Shown: piece by piece, positions 8,937 through 17,320 of the stretch
Layout of the letters: each line of letters starts with the position of its first letter
Position numbering within the stretch: the first letter of the stretch is position 1
NCBI GenBank assembly: GCA_963753905.1
Contig: CAVWDZ010000001.1
Location: 496,001-560,000 of the forward strand
Direction of reading: 5' to 3'
DNA from: Bog-756 sp963753905
GTDB taxonomy: Bacteria > Actinomycetota > Acidimicrobiia > Acidimicrobiales > RAAP-2
DNA length: 64,000 bases
Made by a program: the position numbers and the translations under genes
Notes under the pieces: generated by a model
The model's input: only the letters and a program-made list of their open reading frames with translations
Databases searched by the model: none
What the model was told of the DNA's origin: nothing

Positions 8937-9701
8937 ATGGAATGTGCCGGCAAGAAGGCGGTCGTCGTCGGTGGGGCATCCGGCATGGCGAGAGCGAGCG
9001 CGGCGCTGCTGGTCGAGCGCGGCGCGTCGGTGGCGATCCTCGACCTGCCGACATCGGCGGGGGACGCAGCCGCGTCGGAGATCGGCGGCGGGACCACCTT
9101 CTGTCCCTGTGATGTGACCGATGCGGAGGGCACGGAACAAGCGCTTGCGGCGGCGGTCGATCTGCTCGGCGGTCTGCACATCGCCGTGAACACGGCCGGC
9201 GGCGGGATCGCGAAGAAGACACTGAGCAAGTCCGGACCGCATCCGCTGGAGGACTTCCGGGGGGTGATCGAACTCAACCTCATCGCGACGTTCAACCTCA
9301 ACCGCCTCCAGGCTGCGCACATGGAGCACAACGAGCCCGAGGACGGGGAGCGCGGCGTCATCATCAACACGGCGTCGATCGCAGCGTTCGAGGGCCAGAT
9401 CGGCCAGGTCGCCTACGCCGCCGCAAAGGCCGGCATCGCCGGAATGACGCTCACCATGGCCCGCGAGCTGGGGTCCTACGGGATCCGGGTCGACACCATC
9501 GCGCCGAGCCTCTTCCTCACCGGGATCACCTCGGGGATACCCGACGACTTCGCTGACCGGTTGACCGCCGACGCCGCCTTCCCGAAGCGGATGGGGCGTC
9601 CCGAGGAGTACGCCAAGCTGGTGGCCGCCATCGTTGAGAACCCGATGCTCAACGGGGGGACGATCCGGCTCGACGCCGGCCAGCGGTTCGCTCCGAAATG
9701 A
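8937..9701 (+). CDS. Short-chain dehydrogenase/reductase (HSD17B10 / 3-hydroxyacyl-CoA dehydrogenase-like)
   Basis: NAD(P)-dependent oxidoreductase, 254 residues. The ATG at 8937 follows GAGGAGAGG at 8923-8931; longer in-frame starts exist but lack a ribosome-binding site. The Rossmann motif is VVVGGASGMARAS (residues 9-21). The NAG-type motif appears as NTAGGG, the catalytic Ser lies in INTASIAA, and the catalytic pair is Y160/K164 in YAAAKAG. The end TIRLDAGQRFAPK is typical of type-2 3-hydroxyacyl-CoA dehydrogenases. A CoA-ligase gene lies 43 bp downstream on the same strand, fitting a role in acyl-CoA degradation. The exact substrate is unknown. Confidence 0.88.
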   Translation: MECAGKKAVVVGGASGMARASAALLVERGASVAILDLPTSAGDAAASEIGGGTTFCPCDVTDAEGTEQALAAAVDLLGGLHIAVNTAGGGIAKKTLSKSGPHPLEDFRGVIELNLIATFNLNRLQAAHMEHNEPEDGERGVIINTASIAAFEGQIGQVAYAAAKAGIAGMTLTMARELGSYGIRVDTIAPSLFLTGITSGIPDDFADRLTADAAFPKRMGRPEEYAKLVAAIVENPMLNGGTIRLDAGQRFAPK

Positions 9702-9744
9702 CCGTGGTGGGGACGGTCCTCGGTGATCCCGGGCAGGCGGCGGG

Positions 9745-11235
9745 ATGAACCTCCTCCTGCTGCTCGACATGGCGAGCTCGGCCGATCCCGAGCGGGTCGC
9801 GTTCCGCATGGGGGACTCCGACCTGACGAGCGGTGACCTCCGAGATCGCGCCCTGTCGATCGGGTCTGCGCTCTCTCGGAGCGGCGTCTCCTCCCTTGCG
9901 TTCGGTGCCACCAACAGCCTCGCCTTCCCGGTCGCGGTGTTCGCAGCCGCTGCGGCGGGCATCCCCCTGATCCCCGTCAACTTCCGGCTCGCGGAGACCC
10001 GGAGGAAGGAGATCCTGACCCGGCATCCCGGGGCCCTGGTGGTGGCGACCGAGGATCAGCTCCCCGGACTCGTCGGAGACGGCTACCACGCGGTCAGCGC
10101 GTCCGAGTTCCTGGATCTCGGCTCCTCGGACGCCGGTGAGCCGGTCGACCCCGACCCCGATGCGGTCGCCGTGCTGCTGTACACGAGCGGGACGACCTCC
10201 GAGCCGAAGGCCGTCGTGCTGCGACATCGGCACCTCACCAGCTATGTCCTCGGGACGGTGGAGTTCTGCTCGGCGGCGCCCGGAGACGCAGCACTGGTCG
10301 CGGTTCCCCCGTACCACATCGCCGGCGTCGCCCATGTGCTGACCAACCTCTATGGGGGGAGGCGGGTGGTCTATCTCGACGCGTTCGACCCCGAGGAGTG
10401 GCTCGGCCTGGTCGAGCGGGAGGGGGTCACCCACGCCATGGTCGTCCCGACCATGCTCGCCCGGATCGTGGATGCCCTGGAGGCCTCCGGAAGGGCGGCA
10501 CCCGCGTCGTTGCAGTCCATCGTCTACGGCGGCGCGGCGATGCCGGTCGCCGTCCTCGAGCGGGCCCTGCGCGCCTTCCCGGAGGCCGGGTTCGTGAACG
10601 CGTACGGTCTCACCGAGACTGCGTCGACGATCGCACTGCTCGGACCCGAGGACCACCGTTCAGGCATCGACGACACGGACCCGTCGGTTCGGGCGAGATT
10701 GCGGTCGGCTGGCAGGGCCGTCCCCGGGGTCGAGATCGAGATCCGCGATGCCGCAGGGACGGTGGTCGGTCCGTCCGTGGTGGGGGAGATCCACGTGCGC
10801 GGTCCGCAGGTGTCCGGCGAGTACCTGGGAGCGGACCGCCCTTCCGACCCGGATGGCTGGTTCGCGACCCGGGACAACGGGTACCTCGACGACGAGGGCT
10901 ACCTCTTCATCGCCGGCCGCGCCGACGACACGATCATCCGGGGTGGCGAGAACATCGCACCGGCGGAGATCGAGGAGGTGGTCCTGCTCCATCCGGAAGT
11001 GGCCGAGTGCGCCGTGGTGGGGGTCGACGACGACGACTGGGGCCAACGGACGGTCGCCGTGGTCGTCGCCCGGCCGGACGCCACAGTCACCGGGGACGAG
11101 ATCAGGGAGTGGGTCCGGGAGCGGCTGCGCGGATCGCGGACCCCCGATGCTGTGGTCTTCCGACCCGAGCTTCCCTACACCGAAACCGGAAAGGTCCTCC
11201 GTCGGGAGCTCCGGGCAGAGCTCGCGAACGGGTAG
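9745..11235 (+). CDS. Acyl-CoA synthetase (AMP-forming, ANL superfamily)
   Basis: Activates a carboxylic acid to its CoA thioester through an acyl-adenylate. 496 residues. The P-loop-like A3 motif is LLYTSGTTSEPKAVVLRH. The A5 motif is YGLTETAS. The hinge region is DNGYLDDEGYLFIAGRADDTIIRGGENIAPAEIEE, given here as consecutive motif segments. The catalytic lysine is in TETGKVLRRE near the C-terminus. The substrate is not predictable from sequence; the neighbours (SDR, hydratase, thiolase-like) suggest a fatty or steroid-type acid. It ends 155 bp from a convergent esterase gene. Confidence 0.93.
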   Translation: MNLLLLLDMASSADPERVAFRMGDSDLTSGDLRDRALSIGSALSRSGVSSLAFGATNSLAFPVAVFAAAAAGIPLIPVNFRLAETRRKEILTRHPGALVVATEDQLPGLVGDGYHAVSASEFLDLGSSDAGEPVDPDPDAVAVLLYTSGTTSEPKAVVLRHRHLTSYVLGTVEFCSAAPGDAALVAVPPYHIAGVAHVLTNLYGGRRVVYLDAFDPEEWLGLVEREGVTHAMVVPTMLARIVDALEASGRAAPASLQSIVYGGAAMPVAVLERALRAFPEAGFVNAYGLTETASTIALLGPEDHRSGIDDTDPSVRARLRSAGRAVPGVEIEIRDAAGTVVGPSVVGEIHVRGPQVSGEYLGADRPSDPDGWFATRDNGYLDDEGYLFIAGRADDTIIRGGENIAPAEIEEVVLLHPEVAECAVVGVDDDDWGQRTVAVVVARPDATVTGDEIREWVRERLRGSRTPDAVVFRPELPYTETGKVLRRELRAELANG

Positions 11236-11271
11236 CGAACGGGTAGCAGTCAACCGTCGGCGCGGGCTCAG

Positions 11272-11294
11272 CCGACCTGCGGCCGAGGGGTCGG
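11272..11294. terminator. Possible weak hairpin between convergent genes
   Basis: CCGACC (11272-11277) pairs with GGTCGG (11289-11294) across an 11-base loop, between the convergent acyl-CoA synthetase and esterase genes. There is no T-run, so this is a stem-loop that could at best assist termination in either direction. Confidence 0.25.
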
Positions 11295-11390
11295 TCAGCA
11301 GCTCCGCAAGAAGGTTCACCTGCGGTTCCATCGGGCCTGTACCCCGGCTCACCTGCCATGTCATCGTGGAGAGCCTGGTATCGACAGGAC

Positions 11391-12329
11391 TCAGGGACCC
11401 TGTGGAGCTCCGGCCCGGAAGGTCGACGCGAGCCAGGACTCCGCCAGCTCGAGGACGCCGCGGGACGCCTCGGCACCCGGAGCCATGAGGTCGAACCCGT
11501 GGGGAGCCCCCGCCACCACCCTCAAGTCGGTGGGCACCCCGGCATGGGTGAGGGCTGTGGCGTAGGCCACGTCCTCGTCGACGAAGCCGTCCGCACCGCC
11601 GACGATGAGCAGAGCGCGCGCTGACCCCGACAGGTCCTCCGCTCGGGCCGGCGCCGCGTAGGGAGGCACTGCACCCCCCGACAGCGGTCCGAGATAGGCA
11701 CCCCAGCCGAAGGCGTTGTTGGCGGGTGACCAGACGGTGGTGTCCCACTGACTCGACTCCGTGCACTGCCGGTCGTCGAGCATCGGGTAGAGGAGCAGCT
11801 GCCCGGCGAGCCTCTGACCGAGGTCCCGCGCGGCGAGGGCGAGGGCGGCGGCAAGGCCGCCACCGGCACTGGCACCCCCGACGACCACCCTGGCCGAATC
11901 GATGCCGAGCACGTTCGCCGAGTCGAGCACCCAGGCGAGCGCGGCTCGCGCATCCTCGTGGGCGGCTGGGAACGGATGTTCCGGAGCGAGTCGGTAGTCG
12001 ACCGAGACGGTCACGCAGTCCAGCTGGACCGCCCATTGCTGCATCCGGGCGGAATCGATCAGGGGAGATCCCATGACGTACCCGCCGCCGTGCAGCCAGA
12101 GGAGGCACGGGTGGGGGCGGTCGCTCGTCGGAGCGAACGCGTGCAACTCGAGGGGCGGGTCATCACCGATCACGAACCGGTCGGCGATGACCCCATCGCG
12201 GACAGGTGGGGGCTCGAGCAGTCCGTCGATCGAGGCGCGGATCGTGGCGAGATCGATCCCGTCGTCGCCGAACCCGACGTCGAACTCGGCCAGGTGGGCG
12301 AGCTCGGGGTCCAGTGGAGGCTGGTACAT
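11391..12329 (-). CDS. Alpha/beta hydrolase of the hormone-sensitive lipase (GDXG) family
   Basis: Esterase/lipase, 312 residues. The oxyanion-hole motif is HGGG at 80-83. The conserved DYRLAPEHPFPAA follows at 111-123, and the nucleophile is S154 in GGASAGGG. The acid and His are expected in the C-terminal part (GGADGFVDED for Asp, GAPHGFD for His), completing a Ser-Asp-His triad. No signal peptide is visible, so it is probably cytoplasmic. It faces the acyl-CoA synthetase and could free acids for activation; that link is inferred from position only. Confidence 0.9.
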   Translation of the reverse strand: MYQPPLDPELAHLAEFDVGFGDDGIDLATIRASIDGLLEPPPVRDGVIADRFVIGDDPPLELHAFAPTSDRPHPCLLWLHGGGYVMGSPLIDSARMQQWAVQLDCVTVSVDYRLAPEHPFPAAHEDARAALAWVLDSANVLGIDSARVVVGGASAGGGLAAALALAARDLGQRLAGQLLLYPMLDDRQCTESSQWDTTVWSPANNAFGWGAYLGPLSGGAVPPYAAPARAEDLSGSARALLIVGGADGFVDEDVAYATALTHAGVPTDLRVVAGAPHGFDLMAPGAEASRGVLELAESWLASTFRAGAPQGP

Positions 12330-12756
12330 GGTTGAGCATCCTCTCGTCGATGCGGCGTCCCGACCGGAGCGCTCACCGGGCCGTCGAATGGCCCCGTTCC
12401 TCGGGTTCGTGGTCAGTCTGCCCGAGTTTCACAGGATCACCCACCTGAACGCCGTGCGGGAGTTTCACGACCATCCCTTCTCCGTGATCCCGAAGGACCA
12501 GGCCTCGGAGGGTGGAGGCGAAGGCGGCCGGCCGGGACGTTTCGGTCGTCTCGAAGGGCAAGCCGGCGGAGCGGATGCGGAGCGCGACGGACCTCGGCTC
12601 CAGGGCTGAGCGGAACGAGCCGGGCTGACCGACGACTCTTCCCGGGAGGGCCCGGGTCCTGCGCGCGCGTCCACCGCGTACGCTGGTCGACGACCCGGCC
12701 GGCCCCACCAACCGGCACCACCAGGGGGAGCCCGGCTCCCCGAGGAGCGTCGTCCC
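12330..12756. other. Intergenic region between divergent genes
   Basis: 427 bp between the esterase and mmsA start codons. It should hold both promoters, but I see no convincing -35/-10 pair. On the minus strand, 12373-12660 is an open frame with almost exclusively G/C third positions and a protein-like end (KLPHGVQVGDPVKLGQTDHE), but it has no credible start codon. It may be a decayed gene. Confidence 0.35.
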
Positions 12757-14262
12757 GTGAAGCAGATCGGTACATCGACGGAGAGTGCCAGGGGCGGAGG
12801 TCCGGCCCGAACGTCCCCCGTGTTCGACCCGGCAACCGGGGAGCAGTCCGCCGAGGTGGTCCTCGCCACCGAGGGAGATGTCGACCGGGCAGTCGGGATC
12901 GCCGCGAGCGCCTTCGAGGCATGGCGCGACGCCTCCCTCTCGGCCCGCACGCGGATCCTCTTCGCCTTCCGCGAGCTCGTCACACGCCACCGCGACGACC
13001 TCGCCCGGTTGATCACCGCCGAGCACGGCAAGGTGTTCGAAGACGCCCGCGGCGAGGTGGCCCGCGGGATCGAGGTGGTCGAGTTCGCTTGCGGCATCCC
13101 CCAGCTCCTCAAGGGCGAGTGGTCCGAAGATGTCTCGATCGGGGTCGACGCCTCCTCGATCCGCCAGCCACTCGGGGTGGTGTGTGGGATCACCCCGTTC
13201 AACTTCCCGGTGATGGTGCCCATGTGGATGTACCCGGTGGCCATCTCCTGCGGCAACACGTTCGTGCTCAAGCCGTCCGAGCGCGACCCGTCGCCGTCGG
13301 AGCTCATAGCTGAGCTCTGGGGCGAGGCCGGACTGCCCGATGGCGTCTTCTCGGTGCTCCACGGTGACGCCGAGGCAGTCGACGCGCTGGCCGATCATCC
13401 CGCCGTCGCTGCGGTCTCCTTTGTGGGCTCGACCCCGGTGGCGGCGCACGTCTTCGAGCGTGCCCATGCCTCGGGCAAGCGGGTCCAGGCGCTCGGTGGG
13501 GCCAAGAACCACGCGGTCGTGCTCCCCGACGCCGACCTCGCTTCCACGGCCGACGCGCTGATCGCCGCCGGCTACGGCTCGGCGGGCGAGCGCTGCATGG
13601 CCGTCTCGGCTGTGGTCGTGGTGGGCGACGCCGACCCGCTGGTCGCGGCCCTGGCCGAACGGGCGGGTGCCCTGACCACCGGTCCGGGCACCGACCCCGC
13701 CTCGGACATGGGGCCGCTCATCACCCGGGTCCACCGCGACCGGGTGGCCGGGTACCTGGCGTCGGCGGAAGCCGAAGGGGCCACGGTGGTGCTCGACGGT
13801 CGCGACCTCAAGGTCCCCGGTGGGGACGAGGGCTTCTACCTCGGGCCCAGCCTGGTCGACCGGGTGACCCCGGAGATGCAGGTCTACCGGGACGAGATCT
13901 TCGGTCCGGTGCTCTCGGTGTTGCGGGTCGGCACCCTCGACGAGGCCATCGCCATGGTCAACGCCAACCCGTTCGGCAACGGCACCGCCATCTTCACCCG
14001 GGACGGCGCGGCGGCCCGCCATTTCCGCCGGGACGTCTGCGTCGGCATGGTCGGCATCAACGTTGCCATTCCGGTCCCGATGGCGTACTACTCCTTCGGG
14101 GGATGGAAGCAGTCGCTCTTCGGCGACACCCACATCCACGGCATGGAGGGCGTCCGCTTCAACACGCGGCTCAAGTCGGTCACCACCCGATGGCCCGACC
14201 CGTCCCCCGGTGCGGGTACCGGGTCGGTGGCGCTCCATTTCCCCGCCGGCGACGCCCGGTGA
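12757..14262 (+). CDS. mmsA: CoA-acylating methylmalonate-semialdehyde dehydrogenase
   Basis: Oxidises methylmalonate semialdehyde to propionyl-CoA (valine and thymine catabolism) in the NAD-dependent, CoA-acylating ALDH subfamily. 501 residues from GTG 12757, preceded by GAGGAG at 12742-12747. Hallmarks are GVVCGITPFNFPVMVPMW, the NAD-binding FVGSTPVAAHVFERA, and catalytic Cys280 in GYGSAGERCMAV. Like known MmsA proteins it lacks the general-base Glu of ordinary ALDHs in the conserved position (GGAKNHAVVLPDAD instead of ELGGK). The end of the gene meets the convergent SDR gene with only 1 bp between them. Confidence 0.92.
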   Translation: MKQIGTSTESARGGGPARTSPVFDPATGEQSAEVVLATEGDVDRAVGIAASAFEAWRDASLSARTRILFAFRELVTRHRDDLARLITAEHGKVFEDARGEVARGIEVVEFACGIPQLLKGEWSEDVSIGVDASSIRQPLGVVCGITPFNFPVMVPMWMYPVAISCGNTFVLKPSERDPSPSELIAELWGEAGLPDGVFSVLHGDAEAVDALADHPAVAAVSFVGSTPVAAHVFERAHASGKRVQALGGAKNHAVVLPDADLASTADALIAAGYGSAGERCMAVSAVVVVGDADPLVAALAERAGALTTGPGTDPASDMGPLITRVHRDRVAGYLASAEAEGATVVLDGRDLKVPGGDEGFYLGPSLVDRVTPEMQVYRDEIFGPVLSVLRVGTLDEAIAMVNANPFGNGTAIFTRDGAAARHFRRDVCVGMVGINVAIPVPMAYYSFGGWKQSLFGDTHIHGMEGVRFNTRLKSVTTRWPDPSPGAGTGSVALHFPAGDAR

Positions 14263-14263
14263 T

Positions 14264-15058
14264 CTAGGACCAGCCGCGGAGAGCTGCCACCACACCGCCG
14301 TCGACGAGGAGATCGGTGCCGGTGAGGAAGCTCGCCTCTGGGCCTGCCAGCCACGCCACGGCGTCGGCGATGTCAGTCGGGGTGCCGAGGCGGGGGATCG
14401 GGCTGCGCTCGAGCATCTCGCTCATGAACGGCTGGGCCGCGCTCTCTCGGTGGCCCATCGGGGTGGCGATCATCCCCGGGCTGATCGAGAGGATGCGGGC
14501 ACCACGCGACCCCCACGCGGGGGCGGCCGCGACGACACGCAGCTGCGCTCCCCGCTTCGAGACCGCGTAGGCGGTCGCCGGGTCGACCTGTTCGTCGAGT
14601 CCGGCGGCGGAGCGGACCTCCTCGGTGGAGGCTGTCGCGATCGCCGCTTCGGTCTCCGGGGCCATCGGCCACAGATGCCCTGCCATGCTCGCGATGCACA
14701 CGCCGACGGTTCCCGGGCCGGCCAACTCTTCGAAGAGGTCGATCACGAGCGCGGTTCCGAGGAGGTTGACCGTCAGGATCCGTGATCCGCTGCCCATGGT
14801 GGGGGACAGCCCCGCTGTGTGGACCAAGACCTCGAGCGGGCCGATCTCGGCGGTGAACCGGACCAGCGCGGCCACCGACTCGCGGTCGCTGACATCGACC
14901 TGGAGACCGTGCGCGTCGAAGCCTTCATCCCGCAGGGTGGACACCACCGCGTCCAGCGTGTCGCGATCGGATTCGGCGAGGACGAGCGGTCGCCCGCTCC
15001 CGAGGCGGCGAGCGCAGGCGAGTCCCATGCCGCCGGTCCCGGTGACCACGACGGACAT
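14264..15058 (-). CDS. Short-chain dehydrogenase/reductase
   Basis: NAD(P)-dependent oxidoreductase, 264 residues. The Rossmann motif TGTGGMGLACARRL is at 6-19. A VHTAGLSP segment follows (NAG position), then YAVSKRGAQL (catalytic Tyr and Lys), ISPGMIATPM, and the C-terminal SFLTGTDLLVDGGVVA typical of classical SDRs. It lies 69 bp downstream of the P450 gene on the same strand and is probably co-transcribed, which suggests oxidation of a P450-generated alcohol. The substrate is unknown. Confidence 0.88.
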   Translation of the reverse strand: MSVVVTGTGGMGLACARRLGSGRPLVLAESDRDTLDAVVSTLRDEGFDAHGLQVDVSDRESVAALVRFTAEIGPLEVLVHTAGLSPTMGSGSRILTVNLLGTALVIDLFEELAGPGTVGVCIASMAGHLWPMAPETEAAIATASTEEVRSAAGLDEQVDPATAYAVSKRGAQLRVVAAAPAWGSRGARILSISPGMIATPMGHRESAAQPFMSEMLERSPIPRLGTPTDIADAVAWLAGPEASFLTGTDLLVDGGVVAALRGWS

Positions 15059-15127
15059 CAGACCGGCGCCTTCCCCGGGTGAGCGCGGTCAACGGGCGGC
15101 GTCGTGACCATCAGGGTCCTGTTCGCC

Positions 15128-16378
15128 TCAGAAGAGGACCGGGAGCTTGTGCCAGCCCCGCACGGTCGAGGTGTGGACCCGCTCGGCGTGCTCCAGGTCG
15201 ACGTGCCATTCCGGGAAGCGGGCGAGCACCTCCTCGAGCGCGACCCGGCCCTCGAGTCGGGCGAGCGCGGAACCCATGCAGAAGTGGAGGCCATAGCCGA
15301 AGGTCACGTGGTGATCGATCTGGCGGCGGACGTCGAAGCGGTCGGGGTCCTCGAATTGGCGATCGTCCCGGTTGGCCGCCGCGTTGAGCAGGAGCAGCGC
15401 CGAGCCCTCGGGAACAGTGGTCCCGAGGAGCTCCGCGTCCTGCTGCACGTAGCGGGCCTGCACCGGCGACGGTGCCTCGAAGCGCAGGATCTCCTCGATC
15501 GCGCCCGGAACCAGTGAGCGATCGTCGACGAGGAGACGACGCTGGTCGGGGTGCATCCCGAGCAGATACCCGGTCCAGCCGATGAGCTTGGTGGTGGTCT
15601 CGTTGCCCGCACCCGCCAGGAGGAGGGCGTAGTTGAGGATCTCGGGTTCTTCGAGATGGCGTTCGACGCCGGTTTCGTCGGTGAAGGTGGTCTCGAGCAG
15701 GTCGGTCATCAGGTCGTCCGAGGGGTGCTTGCGCCGGTACGCGATGTAGTCGGCGAACATCGAGATGTCGGAGACACCAGCGACCGCGGAGCCGGAATCG
15801 GGTGCGCGGCCCTCGTCGATCTGCAGGGCGGTGTCGAAGCGGTCACGGACGGCCTCGCGGTCCTCGTCCGGGATGCCGAGCATCTTGCTGATCACCCGCA
15901 TCGGCAGATCGGCGCCGAGGTCGCGCACGAAGTCGAACCCTGCGCCGTCGCGCAACGGGTCGAGGGCGGCGGCACAGTAGCCCCGCATCTCCTCCTCGAG
16001 CATCGCCACCCGATTTGCCGTGAAGACCCGGCCCAGCAACCGCCGGTACAGGTTGTGGAGGGGAGGGTCCGCGAAGATGAACATTCCCCTGGGGACGTCC
16101 CACTCCGAGCGGATCAGCTCGAGGACGGATCCCCGTCCGGAGCTGAAGGTCTGCCAATTGATCGAGCACGCCTCGACGTCGGCGAATCTGCTCACCGCGT
16201 AGAAGTCGAGCGCCTCGTTCCGGTAGAGGGGGGCCTCGTCGCGGAGGCGCCTGAACACCGGGTAGGGATCCGCATCGATCTCGAAGTCGTACGGGTCGTA
16301 GTAGACCTCGGTCGCCGGCCGGACCATCGGACCCCGGTCCTCGGTGGTGTCCGTCGGTGTTCCGGTCTGGTCGGACAT
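15128..16378 (-). CDS. Cytochrome P450
   Basis: Soluble bacterial P450 monooxygenase, 416 residues. The I-helix oxygen-activation segment is AGAGNETTTK. The K-helix ExxR motif is in EEILRFEAPSP. The heme-binding loop is FGYGLHFCMGSALARLEG with ligand Cys367. No membrane anchor is present, as in class I bacterial P450s that use separate ferredoxin partners, none of which is encoded nearby. It is divergent from the enoyl-CoA hydratase gene (138 bp apart) and followed by an SDR; a steroid or fatty-acid hydroxylation role is plausible from context only. Confidence 0.93.
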   Translation of the reverse strand: MSDQTGTPTDTTEDRGPMVRPATEVYYDPYDFEIDADPYPVFRRLRDEAPLYRNEALDFYAVSRFADVEACSINWQTFSSGRGSVLELIRSEWDVPRGMFIFADPPLHNLYRRLLGRVFTANRVAMLEEEMRGYCAAALDPLRDGAGFDFVRDLGADLPMRVISKMLGIPDEDREAVRDRFDTALQIDEGRAPDSGSAVAGVSDISMFADYIAYRRKHPSDDLMTDLLETTFTDETGVERHLEEPEILNYALLLAGAGNETTTKLIGWTGYLLGMHPDQRRLLVDDRSLVPGAIEEILRFEAPSPVQARYVQQDAELLGTTVPEGSALLLLNAAANRDDRQFEDPDRFDVRRQIDHHVTFGYGLHFCMGSALARLEGRVALEEVLARFPEWHVDLEHAERVHTSTVRGWHKLPVLF

Positions 16379-16499
16379 CGCTACGAGACGAGGGCGCCGC
16401 GAGAGTCACCCACGATGACGCCGCCGTGACTCGCGACTACGAAGCGATCCATTGCTGACGTCCCTTGGTGATGAGAATCGGATACTCCGTCCGGCAACG

Positions 16500-16512
16500 T
16501 ATGGTTACCATA
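16500..16512. promoter_or_regulatory. Perfect inverted repeat next to the enoyl-CoA hydratase start
   Basis: TATGGT-T-ACCATA: 6-bp perfect arms around one base, ending 4 bp before the hydratase ATG at 16517 and 122 bp from the divergent P450 start. A site so close to the start codon would act as a repressor operator, TetR- or GntR-like in shape. No regulator gene is adjacent. Confidence 0.4.
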
Positions 16513-16516
16513 TCGC

Positions 16517-17269
16517 ATGGACGGAGCGATCCACTACGAAGCGTCCGACGGTGTCGCCCGGATCAGGCTCGATCGCACCCGGAAGCGGAACGCGATCACC
16601 TCGACGATGTACGCGGCCCTCGCCGAGCGGTTCGAGGAGGCGGAGCGGGACGCCACGGTGAAGGTGCTCGTCCTGCAGGGGGCGGGCGGGACGTTCACCG
16701 CCGGAAACGATCTGCGTGACTTCATGGACGATCCGCCCGCCGGCCCCGAGAGCCCGGTGAGCCGCTTCCTCAGGATCCTGGCCACGGCGCGCAAGCCCCT
16801 GGTCGCTGCCGTGGACGGGTGGGCGGTCGGGATCGGGGTCACCATGCTGCTGCATGCCGATCTCGTCGTCGCGGCGGAGGATGCCCGGTTCCAGATGCCC
16901 TTCGTCGACCTCGGGCTGGTTCCCGAGGCCGCGAGCTCATTGCTGCTGCCGCGGCTGATCGGCTCCCACAAGGCGGCGGAGCTCCTACTCCTCGCCGAAC
17001 GGTTCGATGCGACAACGGCGCTCGCCTGCGGACTGGTCAACCGGGTGGTCGCAGCCGAGGACCTCGCCGCAACGGTCGGATCGATTGCCGCGGCGCTCGC
17101 GGCAAAGCCTGCGGGAGCACTCCAGCTCACCAAGGAACTGCTCCGCAGCCCTGTGTCGGAGATCACCGAGCGCCTCGAGCAGGAGAACGCCGTCTTCGCC
17201 AGGCAGCTGGGCACCCCGGAGGCCGCCGCAGCGCTCCAGGCGTTCTTCGAGGCACGGGGTCCGCGCTAG
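16517..17269 (+). CDS. Enoyl-CoA hydratase/isomerase (crotonase family)
   Basis: Hydrates or isomerises enoyl-CoA thioesters. 250 residues. The oxyanion-hole segments are FTAGNDLRDF and AVDGWAVGIGVTMLLHADL. The second catalytic region is FVDLGLVPEAASSLLLPRLIG; here a Glu is at the Glu164-like position (VPEA), while the first catalytic Glu of true hydratases is not obvious, so an isomerase or other crotonase chemistry is possible. The ATG at 16517 lies immediately after an inverted repeat. The DUF35-thiolase fusion gene follows after 51 bp. Confidence 0.9.
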   Translation: MDGAIHYEASDGVARIRLDRTRKRNAITSTMYAALAERFEEAERDATVKVLVLQGAGGTFTAGNDLRDFMDDPPAGPESPVSRFLRILATARKPLVAAVDGWAVGIGVTMLLHADLVVAAEDARFQMPFVDLGLVPEAASSLLLPRLIGSHKAAELLLLAERFDATTALACGLVNRVVAAEDLAATVGSIAAALAAKPAGALQLTKELLRSPVSEITERLEQENAVFARQLGTPEAAAALQAFFEARGPR

Positions 17270-17320
17270 TCGTCCGGGACAGTACCGTTCTGGCGAGGCG
17301 ACACCCGAGGGGAGAGTCAC

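Noticed and set aside
12373..14295. 640-codon open frame antisense to mmsA
   Set aside because: Shadow of mmsA; no start or family similarity. Only its distal end (12373-12660) is noted as a possible relic.
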